Below, piece by piece: positions 12,963 to 20,855 of a DNA stretch of 37,268 nt. Positions within the stretch are counted from its first letter, which is position 1. Every line of letters begins with the position of its first letter. Both the position numbers and the translations under genes were made by a program. The notes under the pieces were generated by a model. The model ran no database searches. It was not told the DNA's origin and was given only the letters and a program-made list of their open reading frames with translations. The DNA is from Hyphomicrobiales bacterium (GTDB lineage Bacteria; Pseudomonadota; Alphaproteobacteria; Rhizobiales; Rhizobiaceae): positions 1 to 37,268 of the forward strand of contig JAFKJU010000043.1 in assembly GCA_017305935.1 (NCBI GenBank), read 5' to 3'.

Positions 12963-13276
12963 TGCAGCTCCTTCCCATTGTCGAAATCCTCGCGAACGCC
13001 GAAACGGCTGTCGAGCGCGCTCGCTGGCTGCTGACGGTGCCAGACGTCGTCGTCTATCGCGACTTCGATCCGATCCGCTTGCTGCTGCAAGAACGGCGGT
13101 TTCTGCTCGGCGTCGAGTATTTGCGCATGCGCCATGCCGTTCTGCATGCCACGCGCGGCGCGGACGGGCTCTTGCCTGGTCATCTCGCCGGCGCGCTCGA
13201 CGATCTGCGCGCCGTCATGCTCCGTCTTTCCCGGTCTGCGCCCGATGCGTCCGACCGGGCGCAATCCGACGCGTGA
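12962..13276 (+). CDS. Hypothetical helical protein (104 aa)
   Basis: The start codon shares an A with the previous stop (TAATG). The protein is helical: LLPIVEILANAETAVERARWLL, DFDPIRLLLQERRFLLGVEYLRMRHAVL, HLAGALDDLRAVMLRLSRS. No family is recognised. Context between a zinc-ribbon/HTH protein and the HTH replication-type protein suggests a DNA-replication or regulatory role, without direct evidence. Confidence 0.6.
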   Translation: MQLLPIVEILANAETAVERARWLLTVPDVVVYRDFDPIRLLLQERRFLLGVEYLRMRHAVLHATRGADGLLPGHLAGALDDLRAVMLRLSRSAPDASDRAQSDA

Positions 13277-13292
13277 GGGAAACCGACTAGCA

Positions 13293-14492
13293 ATGCAGCG
13301 ACACGAACACATGCAGCAACCCGGCGAAGCGCGCGCGCAAAAATCGCGCGTCTGGCGCTGGCGCAATGCCGTCTCGGCCTCCGATCTCGGGGCGACGGCC
13401 AAGCACATCCTGCTGCAGCTCTCTCATAACATGGATGGCAACGGCGGGTCGTGTTTCCCGACGATTGCCGAACTCTGCGAAAGCACCGGCCGCAGCAAGA
13501 AGACGGTGCTCAAGCATCTCCGGGTCGCGGAGGATGCCGGCTGGATCGATATCCGGCAGGGGCGCCTCAATGGCCAGAGATGGCGTCGGCTCGACTATGT
13601 GGCGCGGTGGCCAGATAGCGGCGTCGCCGACGCGCCAACTGGCGAAAAGGTGGTGGAAATGGCGTCCGAAGCTGGTGGAAATGAGGGCTCGAAGGTGGTG
13701 GAGGAATTACACCAGGATAAGATCTCCTCAAACAACATCTCAGATAACATCTCAGACGAGCGGGCGGGCGCGGGCGAGCCCAGCCAGCCCGACCGGCGCA
13801 AGGTGGAGCGCGCCTTCCGGCGCTGGTATCCGACGTGGCCACGCTTCGCCGACTACAGCGATGCGACCGCCAAGCGGGTCTGGTTTTCGCTTTCGGACAG
13901 GGAGCGTGCCGACTGCATCGCGCTTACGCCGGCTTACATCGCTGCGCAGACGGACGGCCATGCCTTCACCAGTCCGGCGGTCTACCTGCGCAAGCGGCGC
14001 TGGCAGGACGTGCAGGCTCCAGCCGCCGAGCCGCTGCCCGAGCGGCTGCATGCGCCCTTCGGCGGGCCGCTCTGGATGGCCTGGTGGCTCTGGCAGCTCC
14101 TGCAGCCGCCAACCGGGCGAATCGTGCTGACCGCAACCGAGCAGGCGATGATCCGGGATGGAAAAATCAGCCAGGAAACCCTGCTGCGCGACAAGCGCCG
14201 GCGGCATGGCTGGCCGAAGGCGGTGGCGATGCTGGAAGCCTTCCAGTCCAAGCACAAATTCCACGCGCCATCGGCGATGAAGGCGCTTTCCGACGGTTTC
14301 GTCGCGGTGCTGCCGGACAGCCCGATTTTTGCAGCCTGGGTCGCGGCGCATGAACGCCGGGACTGGCCGTTTCCCGACCCGATCGGGAAGGTGATCTATT
14401 TCCCGCCAGTCCAGGACCTGGCCGGAAATCTCCATGAGGAAGTCGAGGCCGCAATCGCGGGCTTCGAAAAGCAGGCAAGGGGTCTTTTTTGA
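13293..14492 (+). CDS. Helix-turn-helix replication-type protein
   Basis: The 399-residue protein has an HTH_36-like winged helix at about residues 32-100 (ATAKHILLQLSHNMD, SCFPTIAELCESTGRSKKTVLKHLRVAEDAGWI), a low-complexity linker containing NNISDNISDE, and a C-terminal domain of helices (AFRRWYPTWPRF, YIAAQTDGHAFTSPAVYLRKRRW). Phage proteins with this architecture are often replication initiators or helicase-loader-like proteins, so I infer a role in phage replication, as origin binding or transcription control. The start chosen lacks a strong RBS, and Met at 13311 is an alternative. It is followed by the NusG-like gene with a TGATG overlap. Confidence 0.65.
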   Translation: MQRHEHMQQPGEARAQKSRVWRWRNAVSASDLGATAKHILLQLSHNMDGNGGSCFPTIAELCESTGRSKKTVLKHLRVAEDAGWIDIRQGRLNGQRWRRLDYVARWPDSGVADAPTGEKVVEMASEAGGNEGSKVVEELHQDKISSNNISDNISDERAGAGEPSQPDRRKVERAFRRWYPTWPRFADYSDATAKRVWFSLSDRERADCIALTPAYIAAQTDGHAFTSPAVYLRKRRWQDVQAPAAEPLPERLHAPFGGPLWMAWWLWQLLQPPTGRIVLTATEQAMIRDGKISQETLLRDKRRRHGWPKAVAMLEAFQSKHKFHAPSAMKALSDGFVAVLPDSPIFAAWVAAHERRDWPFPDPIGKVIYFPPVQDLAGNLHEEVEAAIAGFEKQARGLF

Positions 14493-15178
14493 TGGTGAAA
14501 ACGAAGGGCAGGCGGGCCGGGGCTCACCAGGCCGGGACCGAATCACTTTCGGATTCCGAGCGTGGGTGGCAGCGGTGGCGGCAGCAGCGCGTCACGCGAC
14601 GGCTGCGGCTCGCAAGGCAACAGCTCGCCAAAGCCTCGGCCAAGCTGGTCGAGGCAGACCGGGAAAGCGCTCGGTGGTTTTGCCTGACGGTTTCGGGTGG
14701 CAAGGAATTTTCTGTTGAAAAGCTGCTGACCGATGCGGGCGTCCAGGTGCTTTTGCCGAGCGAAAAAGTGGTTTGGGTGAAGCGCGGAAAGAAGGTTGAG
14801 GGTGAGCGCCTGATGTTCCCTGGCTATCTTCTGGTGCGTATCGTGCCGTCGGCGGAAGCCTTCGAGGGCCTGCGCAGGCAAGAGCGGCAAGGCGTGACGG
14901 GTTTCGTAAGCGGCCCAACGGGTTACCATGTTATCTCCGACCGGGAATTGAACCGTTGGTGGCAGCTTTCCGACGCAGAAATCGGCGCCATGGAGACGGA
15001 TAAGACGATCGGGCAGGGGTCGCGGGTGCGGGTCAAGCAAGGGTTCTGGGCGGGCCTTACATGCGTTGTCATTGATGTGAAGTGGAGACGTAAACCTACC
15101 GCTCGGCTTCAGATCGAAGGTGCAGCGTCGGCGATGCCGCTCGATAAAATGCCTATTGCATTTCTGGAAAAGCTGTGA
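14492..15178 (+). CDS. NusG/RfaH-like transcription antiterminator
   Basis: The 228-residue protein has a basic helical extension (1-60), a NusG N-terminal (NGN) domain at about 61-157 (WFCLTVSGGKEFSVEKLL; LMFPGYLLVRI; VTGFVSGP) and a C-terminal KOW domain at about 174-228 (IGQGSRVRVKQGFWAGLTCVVIDV). NGN domains bind the RNA polymerase clamp and suppress pausing; KOW contacts Rho, ribosomes or Nus factors. It is the last early gene and is followed by a non-coding region with terminator-like structures and then the late operon. A late-gene antiterminator (Q-like) role is inferred. The ATG at 14492 follows AAGGGG; an upstream TTG is less likely. Confidence 0.88.
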   Translation: MVKTKGRRAGAHQAGTESLSDSERGWQRWRQQRVTRRLRLARQQLAKASAKLVEADRESARWFCLTVSGGKEFSVEKLLTDAGVQVLLPSEKVVWVKRGKKVEGERLMFPGYLLVRIVPSAEAFEGLRRQERQGVTGFVSGPTGYHVISDRELNRWWQLSDAEIGAMETDKTIGQGSRVRVKQGFWAGLTCVVIDVKWRRKPTARLQIEGAASAMPLDKMPIAFLEKL

Positions 15179-15372
15179 GAGTCATCTGGCAACGGCCACT
15201 GCGGTGTCGCCAGCCTCATTATCCCGCTGCGAAACAACGGCGGCAGAGATGACCACGGTTTCGGTAGGTCACAGGGAACAGGCGCTCAGCAACCCAGCCT
15301 TGACGATCCCGAAAACGGGAACATCGATTCAAGGTCAGTGCGCAAGCCATGTTCTCCAGGATGATGATGCAA

Positions 15373-15404
15373 GGTGCTGTTCGGGCTAGCAGCCGACTTT
15401 TTTT
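15373..15404 (+). terminator. Weak terminator-like hairpin with T7 tract
   Basis: GGTGCT and AGCAGCC can pair around GTTCGGGCT with a small bulge, and a run of seven T (15398-15404) follows after GAC. The stem is short, so termination would be partial. Confidence 0.4.
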
Positions 15405-15443
15405 ACCGTGCATCTGACGCAGCCCGGTGGTCATCCGGGGAAA

Positions 15444-15473
15444 CGAAAAGGCGGCCTTCGGGTCGCCTTTTCG
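15444..15473 (+). terminator. Bidirectional-type terminator hairpin with UUCG loop
   Basis: CGAAAAGGCGGCC (15444-15456) pairs with GGTCGCCTTTTCG (15461-15473) with one G-T pair and the loop TTCG. The A and T tracts are inside the stem, typical of bidirectional terminators in alphaproteobacteria. It sits 80 bases before the first late gene. Confidence 0.7.
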
Positions 15474-15554
15474 CGTTCTAGGTTAGACGTTGCATCACCC
15501 GAACGTTGGGGAGGCTGTCATGTAACCGGTAGCGACTTCTCAAGGGGATGATCG

Positions 15555-16124
15555 GTGGCACAAGTTTCCATCACATGGGCAGACGCCAACCTGAAAGTCT
15601 TCGGCAAGCGCATTGCCAAGCTGAACGAGCAGTTTCCGAAAGTCATGCCGCGCATCGTCAACCAGGTTGGCAGCCGCGCGAAGACACAGGTCATCCGAAA
15701 CCTGACGAAGCAAACGGGCCTGCCGCGCAAGACAATCGTCAAGGCTGTCGGCGATCCGACAAGCGCTCGACCCGGGCGACTGTCCTACGACATGGTCACG
15801 CGGGGCGGGAACATCCGCCTTAAATATCTGAATGCGAAAGAGACCGAAGGCGGCGTTGTGGCCAAGCCCTTCGGCAAGACGACGCTCTACCCGGGCGCGT
15901 TCATGAAGGGCGGCGCTTTCCCCGATCGCAAGACGGTCGATAAGTTCAACGGCCATGCCTATTACAGGCTGAACCGTTCGGGAACGCGCATCACCTATGC
16001 CCGCTCCGGCGTCTTCATCCCCAAGGAGATGACGACAGGCGCCACCCGGCAAGCGTTCCTCACCACCGCCGGGCCGCTGCTGCGGTCCCGGGTCGAGGCA
16101 GTCCTCGCCAAGCTCATGCCCTGA
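15555..16124 (+). CDS. Minor tail protein Z-like (GPZ family)
   Basis: The 189-residue protein resembles prophage minor tail protein Z: basic helical start (FGKRIAKLNEQFPKVMPRIVNQVGSRAKTQVIRNLTKQTGLPRKTI), central GAFMKGGAFPDRKT and C-terminal VFIPKEMTTGATRQAFLTTAGPLLRSRVEAVL. It probably acts in tail-to-head joining or tail completion. The GTG start at 15555 follows AAGGGGA; the ATG at 15548 is in another frame. It is the first late gene, upstream of the small terminase, an unusual place for a tail protein. Confidence 0.75.
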   Translation: MAQVSITWADANLKVFGKRIAKLNEQFPKVMPRIVNQVGSRAKTQVIRNLTKQTGLPRKTIVKAVGDPTSARPGRLSYDMVTRGGNIRLKYLNAKETEGGVVAKPFGKTTLYPGAFMKGGAFPDRKTVDKFNGHAYYRLNRSGTRITYARSGVFIPKEMTTGATRQAFLTTAGPLLRSRVEAVLAKLMP

Positions 16125-16183
16125 CCGAGGGGCGGGGGGTACCTCCCCCCTCGGGGGGGGGGCGGGGCGCCCCACCCCCCCCC
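16125..16183. other. G/C-homopolymer palindromic tract, possible cosN
   Basis: Right after the GPZ-like stop, CCGAGGG (16125) pairs with a CCCTCGG half ending near 16153, and then a run of G (16153-16162) is followed by a run of C (16171-16183 with one A). Almost no A or T occurs in 59 bases. It lies directly upstream of the small terminase gene, where lambda-type cos sites lie. Confidence 0.45.
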
Positions 16184-16254
16184 ATTCAGGGACCGTTCCG
16201 CCGGCTTTGCCCAGGTGCGGGGTCGCGCGACTGCCGAATTTCGCCAGTCTGACG

Positions 16255-16311
16255 CTAAATTCAAAGCCTAAACTTCTAAAGTCGGGCTAAACAACTAAAG
16301 AGGCCAGTAAA
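16255..16311 (+). repeat. CTAAA iterons upstream of small terminase
   Basis: CTAAA occurs at 16255, 16268, 16276, 16287 and 16295, with GTAAA at 16307. The core CTAAACnnCTAAAG is present twice (16268-16281 and 16287-16300), 19 bases apart. It ends a few bases before the terminase start at 16316. A cosB-like binding site for the small terminase is the likeliest reading, but autoregulation is also possible. Confidence 0.55.
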
Positions 16312-16315
16312 GTCG

Positions 16316-16960
16316 ATGAATGACGCCGTCTCCAAAGGCGAGTTCGCGGCGATCATCGGCGTCACGCCGGGCCGCATCAGCCAATACCTTGCCCAAGGCA
16401 AGATCACCTCGGCCGCGCTCGTCGGCCACGGCCGCAACGCCAAAATCATCGTCGAGCGTGCACGGGCTGACCTTCGGCTGACGCTCGACATCTCGCAACG
16501 CCTCGGTAATGGCATCGATACGCGGCTCGACACTGACGACGACATGCCGTTGATGGATCGCCGCCGCTTCAGCGACCCCGAGCCGGACGAACTGAGAAAG
16601 CCGAGCATCGATCATGTCATCAAGCAGGAAAAGCTTGAGCAAATCCGCCGCGCCAACCGCAACGCGGCGATCGCCGATGCCCAGACAGCCGGCCAGCTGA
16701 CCACGGTCGCCACGGCCCGCGAAGAAATGATACGGATGGCATCCTCGATGCTCCTCACCTTTGAGGGCTCGCTCACCGACTTCGCCGCCGCAATCGCCTC
16801 GACCTTCAAGCTGCCACAGCGCGACGTCCTGCATTTGTTGCGGGGCGAGTTCCGCAAGGTGCGCGACAAGGCCTCCAAGGCGGCAAAGCTTGACGCCGAC
16901 AACCTGCCCGATGCGGTCGAAGCCGTGATCGAGGCCGAGGAAATCGAAACGATCAACTGA
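16316..16960 (+). CDS. Terminase small subunit (Nu1-like)
   Basis: The 214-residue protein has an N-terminal winged-helix/HTH for DNA recognition (KGEFAAIIGVTPGRISQYLAQGKI, 7-30) followed by a helical middle (IDHVIKQEKLEQIRRANRNAAIADAQTAGQLTT) and a C-terminal helical domain. This matches the layout of lambda Nu1-type small terminases, which recognise cos and bring in the large subunit. It is followed by the GpA-type large subunit with a TGATG overlap and preceded by CTAAA iterons that may be its binding sites. Confidence 0.85.
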   Translation: MNDAVSKGEFAAIIGVTPGRISQYLAQGKITSAALVGHGRNAKIIVERARADLRLTLDISQRLGNGIDTRLDTDDDMPLMDRRRFSDPEPDELRKPSIDHVIKQEKLEQIRRANRNAAIADAQTAGQLTTVATAREEMIRMASSMLLTFEGSLTDFAAAIASTFKLPQRDVLHLLRGEFRKVRDKASKAAKLDADNLPDAVEAVIEAEEIETIN

Positions 16961-18936
16961 TGACATCGATCATCGTCAACGTTGCCAATGCCGTGCGCAT
17001 TGGTCGCGAGGTGCTGGCCGATATCTGGTCGCCCCCGCCTGAAGTCGATTACCTGCGCTGGGCTGAAGACAATATCGTCTTCTCCAAACGCGAAAGCCCC
17101 TTTCCAGGCCGCTATAACCGCGACCTGTTTCCGTACTTCGACGAAATTCTGCGGGCGCTGTCGCCCGCCGATCCCTGCCGCATCGTCACGGTGGCGAAAT
17201 CGGCGCAGCTCGGCGGCACCGTCGTCGCCAATATCTTCACACTGGGCTCGATCGACATGGACCCGGGGGACATCCTCTATGTCCACCCGACCGAAAACAA
17301 CGCGCAGCGCTGGAGCAAGATGAAGCTTGTCCCGATGCTGCGCGGGACGACGGCGCTGGCCAAGGTCTTTCCGCAGAAGAACCGCGATGGCCTCGACAGC
17401 GTCCTCTACAAGGAACGCCTCGACGGGCGCGGCGCGATCCAGATATCCGGCGCCAACTCGGCCGCCTCGCTGTCGCAGGTCTCCATGGCCCGCCAGGTGC
17501 AGGACGACTTGTCGAAATGGGAGACCAATTCGGCCGGCGACCCGGAAAAGCAGGCCGACAGCCGTTCGCGCGGCTACGAGTTTGCCAAGATCCTGAAAAT
17601 CTCGACACCGCTGGTGATGCCGGGATGCCGGATCACCCGCAATTTCGAGGACGGCAGCCAGGAGCATTTCTACGTCCCGTGTCCGCATTGCGAACATATG
17701 CAGACGCTGGAATGGGAAAACATGCTGTCGAACCTCGACGAGGCTCGACCGGAAGACGCCCATTTCACCTGCATCGAATGCGGCTGTACGATCGAGGAGC
17801 ATCACCGCGCCGAGATCGCGCGCAAGGGCGAGTGGCGGGCGCACAACCCGTCTGCCAAGCGCCACCATCGCTCGTTTCATCTGTGGTCGGTTATCTCCGC
17901 GCTGCAAAGCTGGGAGCGCATCGCCCGCGAATGGTTGAGTGCCAAGGGCGATCCGGCGTCGGAACAGACGTTTCTGAACGATACCGTCGGTCGAGCCTAT
18001 GTCGCAGCCGGCGAGGCGCCGCCCTGGGAGGCGCTGCGCGATCGTGGTGCGGAATCGTCCTATCCGGTCGGACGTATACCGGCCGGCGGGATCGTGCTGA
18101 CCATGGGTATCGACTGCCAGGGCGACCGCGTCGAATGGCAGGTTGTCGCCTTCGGCCGGGACTTCCGCCGCTATGTCGTCGAATTCGGCGTCATCCCCGG
18201 CCATATCTCGGACAAGACCTGTCAGGAACGCCTCGACGGGATGCTGAAACAGCAATGGGTCAACAGCTACGGGCGCAAGATCGGCTTGGACAAGGTGGCG
18301 ATCGACGGCAACGCCTATACCGAGGAGGTGTGGGAATGGGCGAAAAAGCACCCGTCCTTCCTTCTCGTCATGGTGCGCGGTTCCAACACTGACAGCGCGC
18401 CGCTGACCCAGCGCGTCAAGAAGGAACGCAACACCAAGACCGGAAAGCTGCTGCGATATTCGAAACGTTTCTACAACTTCAACGCCTCGGTGCTGAAGAT
18501 GGCGCTGTATCGAAACGTCGCCAAGACAGACCCGCTCGATCGCGGCTACGTCGCTTTCCCGCGCGGCCTCGAGGACGAATATTACCGCGAGCTGACCGCC
18601 GAACGTCGTGTTCCGAAGAAACGGAAGGACGGCTTCGTCGAGTACAAGTGGCACAAGGACGACACGGTCGACAACGAAGCCCTGGACACCATGAACCAGG
18701 CCGAGGTCGCCGCCATCCTATACGGCATTCGCAGCCTGCCCGACGCGATCTGGGATCGCCTCGAGGCGGAACGCGAGGTGCCCGTGCCCGATCAGCAGCT
18801 CGACTTCGAGGACGGTCTCTTCGCCAGCACCGCGCCGCCACAGAAGCCGGCACAGCCGCCAGCAGAAGCCGAACCCGAAGCAACGCCGACGGCCAAACCG
18901 CGTCACCAGCGAAAACGATGGAGGTCATATACATGA
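16960..18936 (+). CDS. Terminase large subunit, lambda GpA family
   Basis: The 658-residue protein matches the GpA family. The ATPase segment carries the Walker-A-like VAKSAQLGGTVV near residue 78, then LYVHPTENNAQRWSKMKLVPML and ISGANSAASLSQV. A zinc ribbon (CPHC near 241, CIEC near 271) and the nuclease segment (TMGIDCQGDRVEWQVV near 382; IDGNAYTEEVWEWAKKH) follow. The C-terminus is a Pro/Ala-rich tail. It cuts concatemers at cos and pumps DNA into proheads. The length is normal for lambda GpA (about 640). Confidence 0.95.
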   Translation: MTSIIVNVANAVRIGREVLADIWSPPPEVDYLRWAEDNIVFSKRESPFPGRYNRDLFPYFDEILRALSPADPCRIVTVAKSAQLGGTVVANIFTLGSIDMDPGDILYVHPTENNAQRWSKMKLVPMLRGTTALAKVFPQKNRDGLDSVLYKERLDGRGAIQISGANSAASLSQVSMARQVQDDLSKWETNSAGDPEKQADSRSRGYEFAKILKISTPLVMPGCRITRNFEDGSQEHFYVPCPHCEHMQTLEWENMLSNLDEARPEDAHFTCIECGCTIEEHHRAEIARKGEWRAHNPSAKRHHRSFHLWSVISALQSWERIAREWLSAKGDPASEQTFLNDTVGRAYVAAGEAPPWEALRDRGAESSYPVGRIPAGGIVLTMGIDCQGDRVEWQVVAFGRDFRRYVVEFGVIPGHISDKTCQERLDGMLKQQWVNSYGRKIGLDKVAIDGNAYTEEVWEWAKKHPSFLLVMVRGSNTDSAPLTQRVKKERNTKTGKLLRYSKRFYNFNASVLKMALYRNVAKTDPLDRGYVAFPRGLEDEYYRELTAERRVPKKRKDGFVEYKWHKDDTVDNEALDTMNQAEVAAILYGIRSLPDAIWDRLEAEREVPVPDQQLDFEDGLFASTAPPQKPAQPPAEAEPEATPTAKPRHQRKRWRSYT

Positions 18937-20588
18937 CGGACGCCAAGCCGCGTATCCGGGTCAAGGCGACCAGTGCCAAAGTGCCGGCCGCACCCAAACC
19001 GGGCCGCCGCTTTACCGCGCGTTATCTGCGCGGTGACCGTTCGGGCGTTCTCAGCATGCGCAAGGCGATCACCCGGGACGCCAAGATCGATGTCCGTGAG
19101 GCCGCCGAACGTGCTGCGGCGCTCGCGGTCGATTTCATGCACAACAGCGGCTGGATCGCCGGTGCTGTCACGCAAATCCTGTGCGACACCATCGGCGATG
19201 AGCTTCGCCTAAACTGCCGCGCCAAGCTACAGGCCTTCGGGTATACCCCGAAGCAGGCCGCGAAATGGTGCCGCAACGTCGAGGAAGAATGGCGTCGCTG
19301 GGCCTGGAACCCGAAAGAATGCGACCTTGCCGGCAAGGCGACGATCGCCGACATGGCGGATGCGGAGCTTCGGTCGTTTCTTGGCTCCGGTGAGGCCTTC
19401 GCCATCCTCGACACCATGGATCTTGGCAAATGCCGCCGGCTTGGTTTGCAAACGCAGACCAAGGTTTCGTTGATCGCCTCGCATCGCTGCCCACGTGTCT
19501 CGCGGGAGACCGAAGGGCTCAACCAGGGCATCTTCGAGGACGAAGACGGACGCGCGATCGCCTATCGTTTCCGCGTGCGCGAAGGCGGTATCGATCGCGA
19601 TCGCGACATCGATGCTCCCGATGTGATCCACATCATGGATCGTGGCGAGCACGTGAATTCGCCGCGCGGTATTTCCGTCATCGCGCCGGCGCTGAAGGTT
19701 CTTGCCCAGTCCGACCAGCTGGCCGACGCCACCTTGGCCCGGGCGCTGCTGCAGACGATCTTTGCAGCGACGATAAAGAGCCCGGAACCGAGCGACCAGG
19801 CGTTCCAGGCGCTCGAAACGCTCGGCGAAATCCGGCCGCCGGCAGGCTTCGACGAAACCGATGGCTCCTGGACGGAATTCATCGGCGGCTTGCAGCAGGA
19901 CCTGCTCGAAGTCTGGCAAATGCGCATCGGTGCGCTGAAGGACAAGGGCATTTCGATGTCGGACGCGGCCCGGATCAATCATCTGGGTCCCGGCGAGACA
20001 TTCGAGATGCATACCGCGTCGACGCCGGGCAGCGAGTATGTGGCGTTCTTCCAGAATCTGCTGCGCGAAATCGCCCGCTGCCTCGGCGTCACGTTCGAAT
20101 CCCTCTCCATGGATCATTCGAACGCGACCTATTCGTCAGTGCTGATGTCGGTTGCCACCATCTGGCCCGTCGTCTTGCGCCGCCGCAACCGCATCGTCGT
20201 GCCGTTCCTGCAGGCGATCTATGAACGCTGGCTCGAGGAGATGATCGCCAAGGGGCGCATTCGCATCAAGGGTGGCGTCCAAGCCTTCGAGCGCGATCGC
20301 GAGAGCTTCTTCCAGGCCGAATGGAACGGTCCTGGTGCGCCGTCTGCGGACAATTATAAGACCGCCATGGCGGACAAGCTTGAGTTGGAGCTTGGCATTT
20401 CGACGTTCGAAGACATCTGCGCCCGTCGTGGCCGGAATGGCCAAGAGCAAATCGTGCAGCTCGGCCGCGAAATAGCGGAATTCGAGAAAGCCGGCGTGCC
20501 ACATCCGTTCGGACGAACACAGGGTGGCGCGGGTCCGGAAGGTGCAGCGGCCGATGGGCGGCGAGATCCAGAAAAGGTTGCAGCATAA
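18933..20588 (+). CDS. Portal protein, lambda GpB family
   Basis: The 551-residue protein starts at the ATG with RBS GGAGGT, overlapping the terminase stop by four bases. It has the lambda-type portal signature: RRFTARYLRGDRSGVLSMRKA at the N-terminus, DVIHIMDRGEHVNSPRGISVIAPAL in the centre, and LREIARCLGVTFESLSMDHSNATYSSV followed by RRRNRIVVPFLQAIYERW in the second half. Portals form the dodecameric DNA channel of the head. Frames that start earlier are not supported. The gene is followed at once by a W-like gene. Confidence 0.93.
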   Translation: MTDAKPRIRVKATSAKVPAAPKPGRRFTARYLRGDRSGVLSMRKAITRDAKIDVREAAERAAALAVDFMHNSGWIAGAVTQILCDTIGDELRLNCRAKLQAFGYTPKQAAKWCRNVEEEWRRWAWNPKECDLAGKATIADMADAELRSFLGSGEAFAILDTMDLGKCRRLGLQTQTKVSLIASHRCPRVSRETEGLNQGIFEDEDGRAIAYRFRVREGGIDRDRDIDAPDVIHIMDRGEHVNSPRGISVIAPALKVLAQSDQLADATLARALLQTIFAATIKSPEPSDQAFQALETLGEIRPPAGFDETDGSWTEFIGGLQQDLLEVWQMRIGALKDKGISMSDAARINHLGPGETFEMHTASTPGSEYVAFFQNLLREIARCLGVTFESLSMDHSNATYSSVLMSVATIWPVVLRRRNRIVVPFLQAIYERWLEEMIAKGRIRIKGGVQAFERDRESFFQAEWNGPGAPSADNYKTAMADKLELELGISTFEDICARRGRNGQEQIVQLGREIAEFEKAGVPHPFGRTQGGAGPEGAAADGRRDPEKVAA

Positions 20589-20845
20589 TGGTCGACGAAC
20601 CCGATCCGCTTGCCGTCGACTGGTGTGCCAGGGCGGTCAAGCTGCGCAAGGTCGAAGAAGCCCTGCTCATGGGCGAGATGGTCACCGAAAACCGGTTCGA
20701 CCAGGACATGGTCCGTTACGCGAATGCCGGCCTTAACGAGGTCCGACGCGCGCTCGACGAGGCTATCCGCAAATGCCAGATCGCGCGCGGGATCACGCCG
20801 GCGCGCACCCGCTACGCAGTCTCCGGGCGCATGCGCCCCTACTGA
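20588..20845 (+). CDS. Head-tail joining protein, gpW-like
   Basis: The 85-residue protein shares a TAATG overlap with the portal gene. Its helical pattern (VDWCARAVKLRKVEEALLMGEMVTE, FDQDMVRYANAGLNEVRRALDEAIRKC) and small size resemble lambda gpW, which plugs the head after packaging and provides the tail contact. The order portal-W here is swapped relative to lambda (W lies before B there). Confidence 0.7.
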   Translation: MVDEPDPLAVDWCARAVKLRKVEEALLMGEMVTENRFDQDMVRYANAGLNEVRRALDEAIRKCQIARGITPARTRYAVSGRMRPY

Positions 20846-20855
20846 GGACCCATAC

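Larger units (their letters stand above)
15179..15554 (+). other. Non-coding boundary between early and late genes
   Basis: No convincing gene on either strand. It holds a -35-like CTTGACG (15299-15305) overlapped by an inverted repeat TCCCG-AAAA-CGGGA (15307-15320), a weak stem GGTGCT/AGCAGCC followed by seven T (15398-15404), and a strong hairpin with a UUCG-type tetraloop (15444-15473). It could contain the late promoter, a terminator cluster read through with the NusG-like protein, and/or a small RNA. Confidence 0.5.

Noticed and set aside
15219-15434. 71-aa leftward frame in the early/late gap
   Set aside because: No RBS, no conserved look, and it crosses the hairpin structures of the gap.
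16131-16145. Similarity of GGGCGGGGGGTACCT to the lambda cosN overhang GGGCGGCGACCT
   Set aside because: The match is only partial and the tract is so G-rich that chance similarity is likely; kept only as part of the general cos hypothesis.
16612-18654. 680-aa leftward frame opposite the terminase
   Set aside because: The plus strand encodes a clear GpA-type large terminase; the antisense text shows no domain signature.
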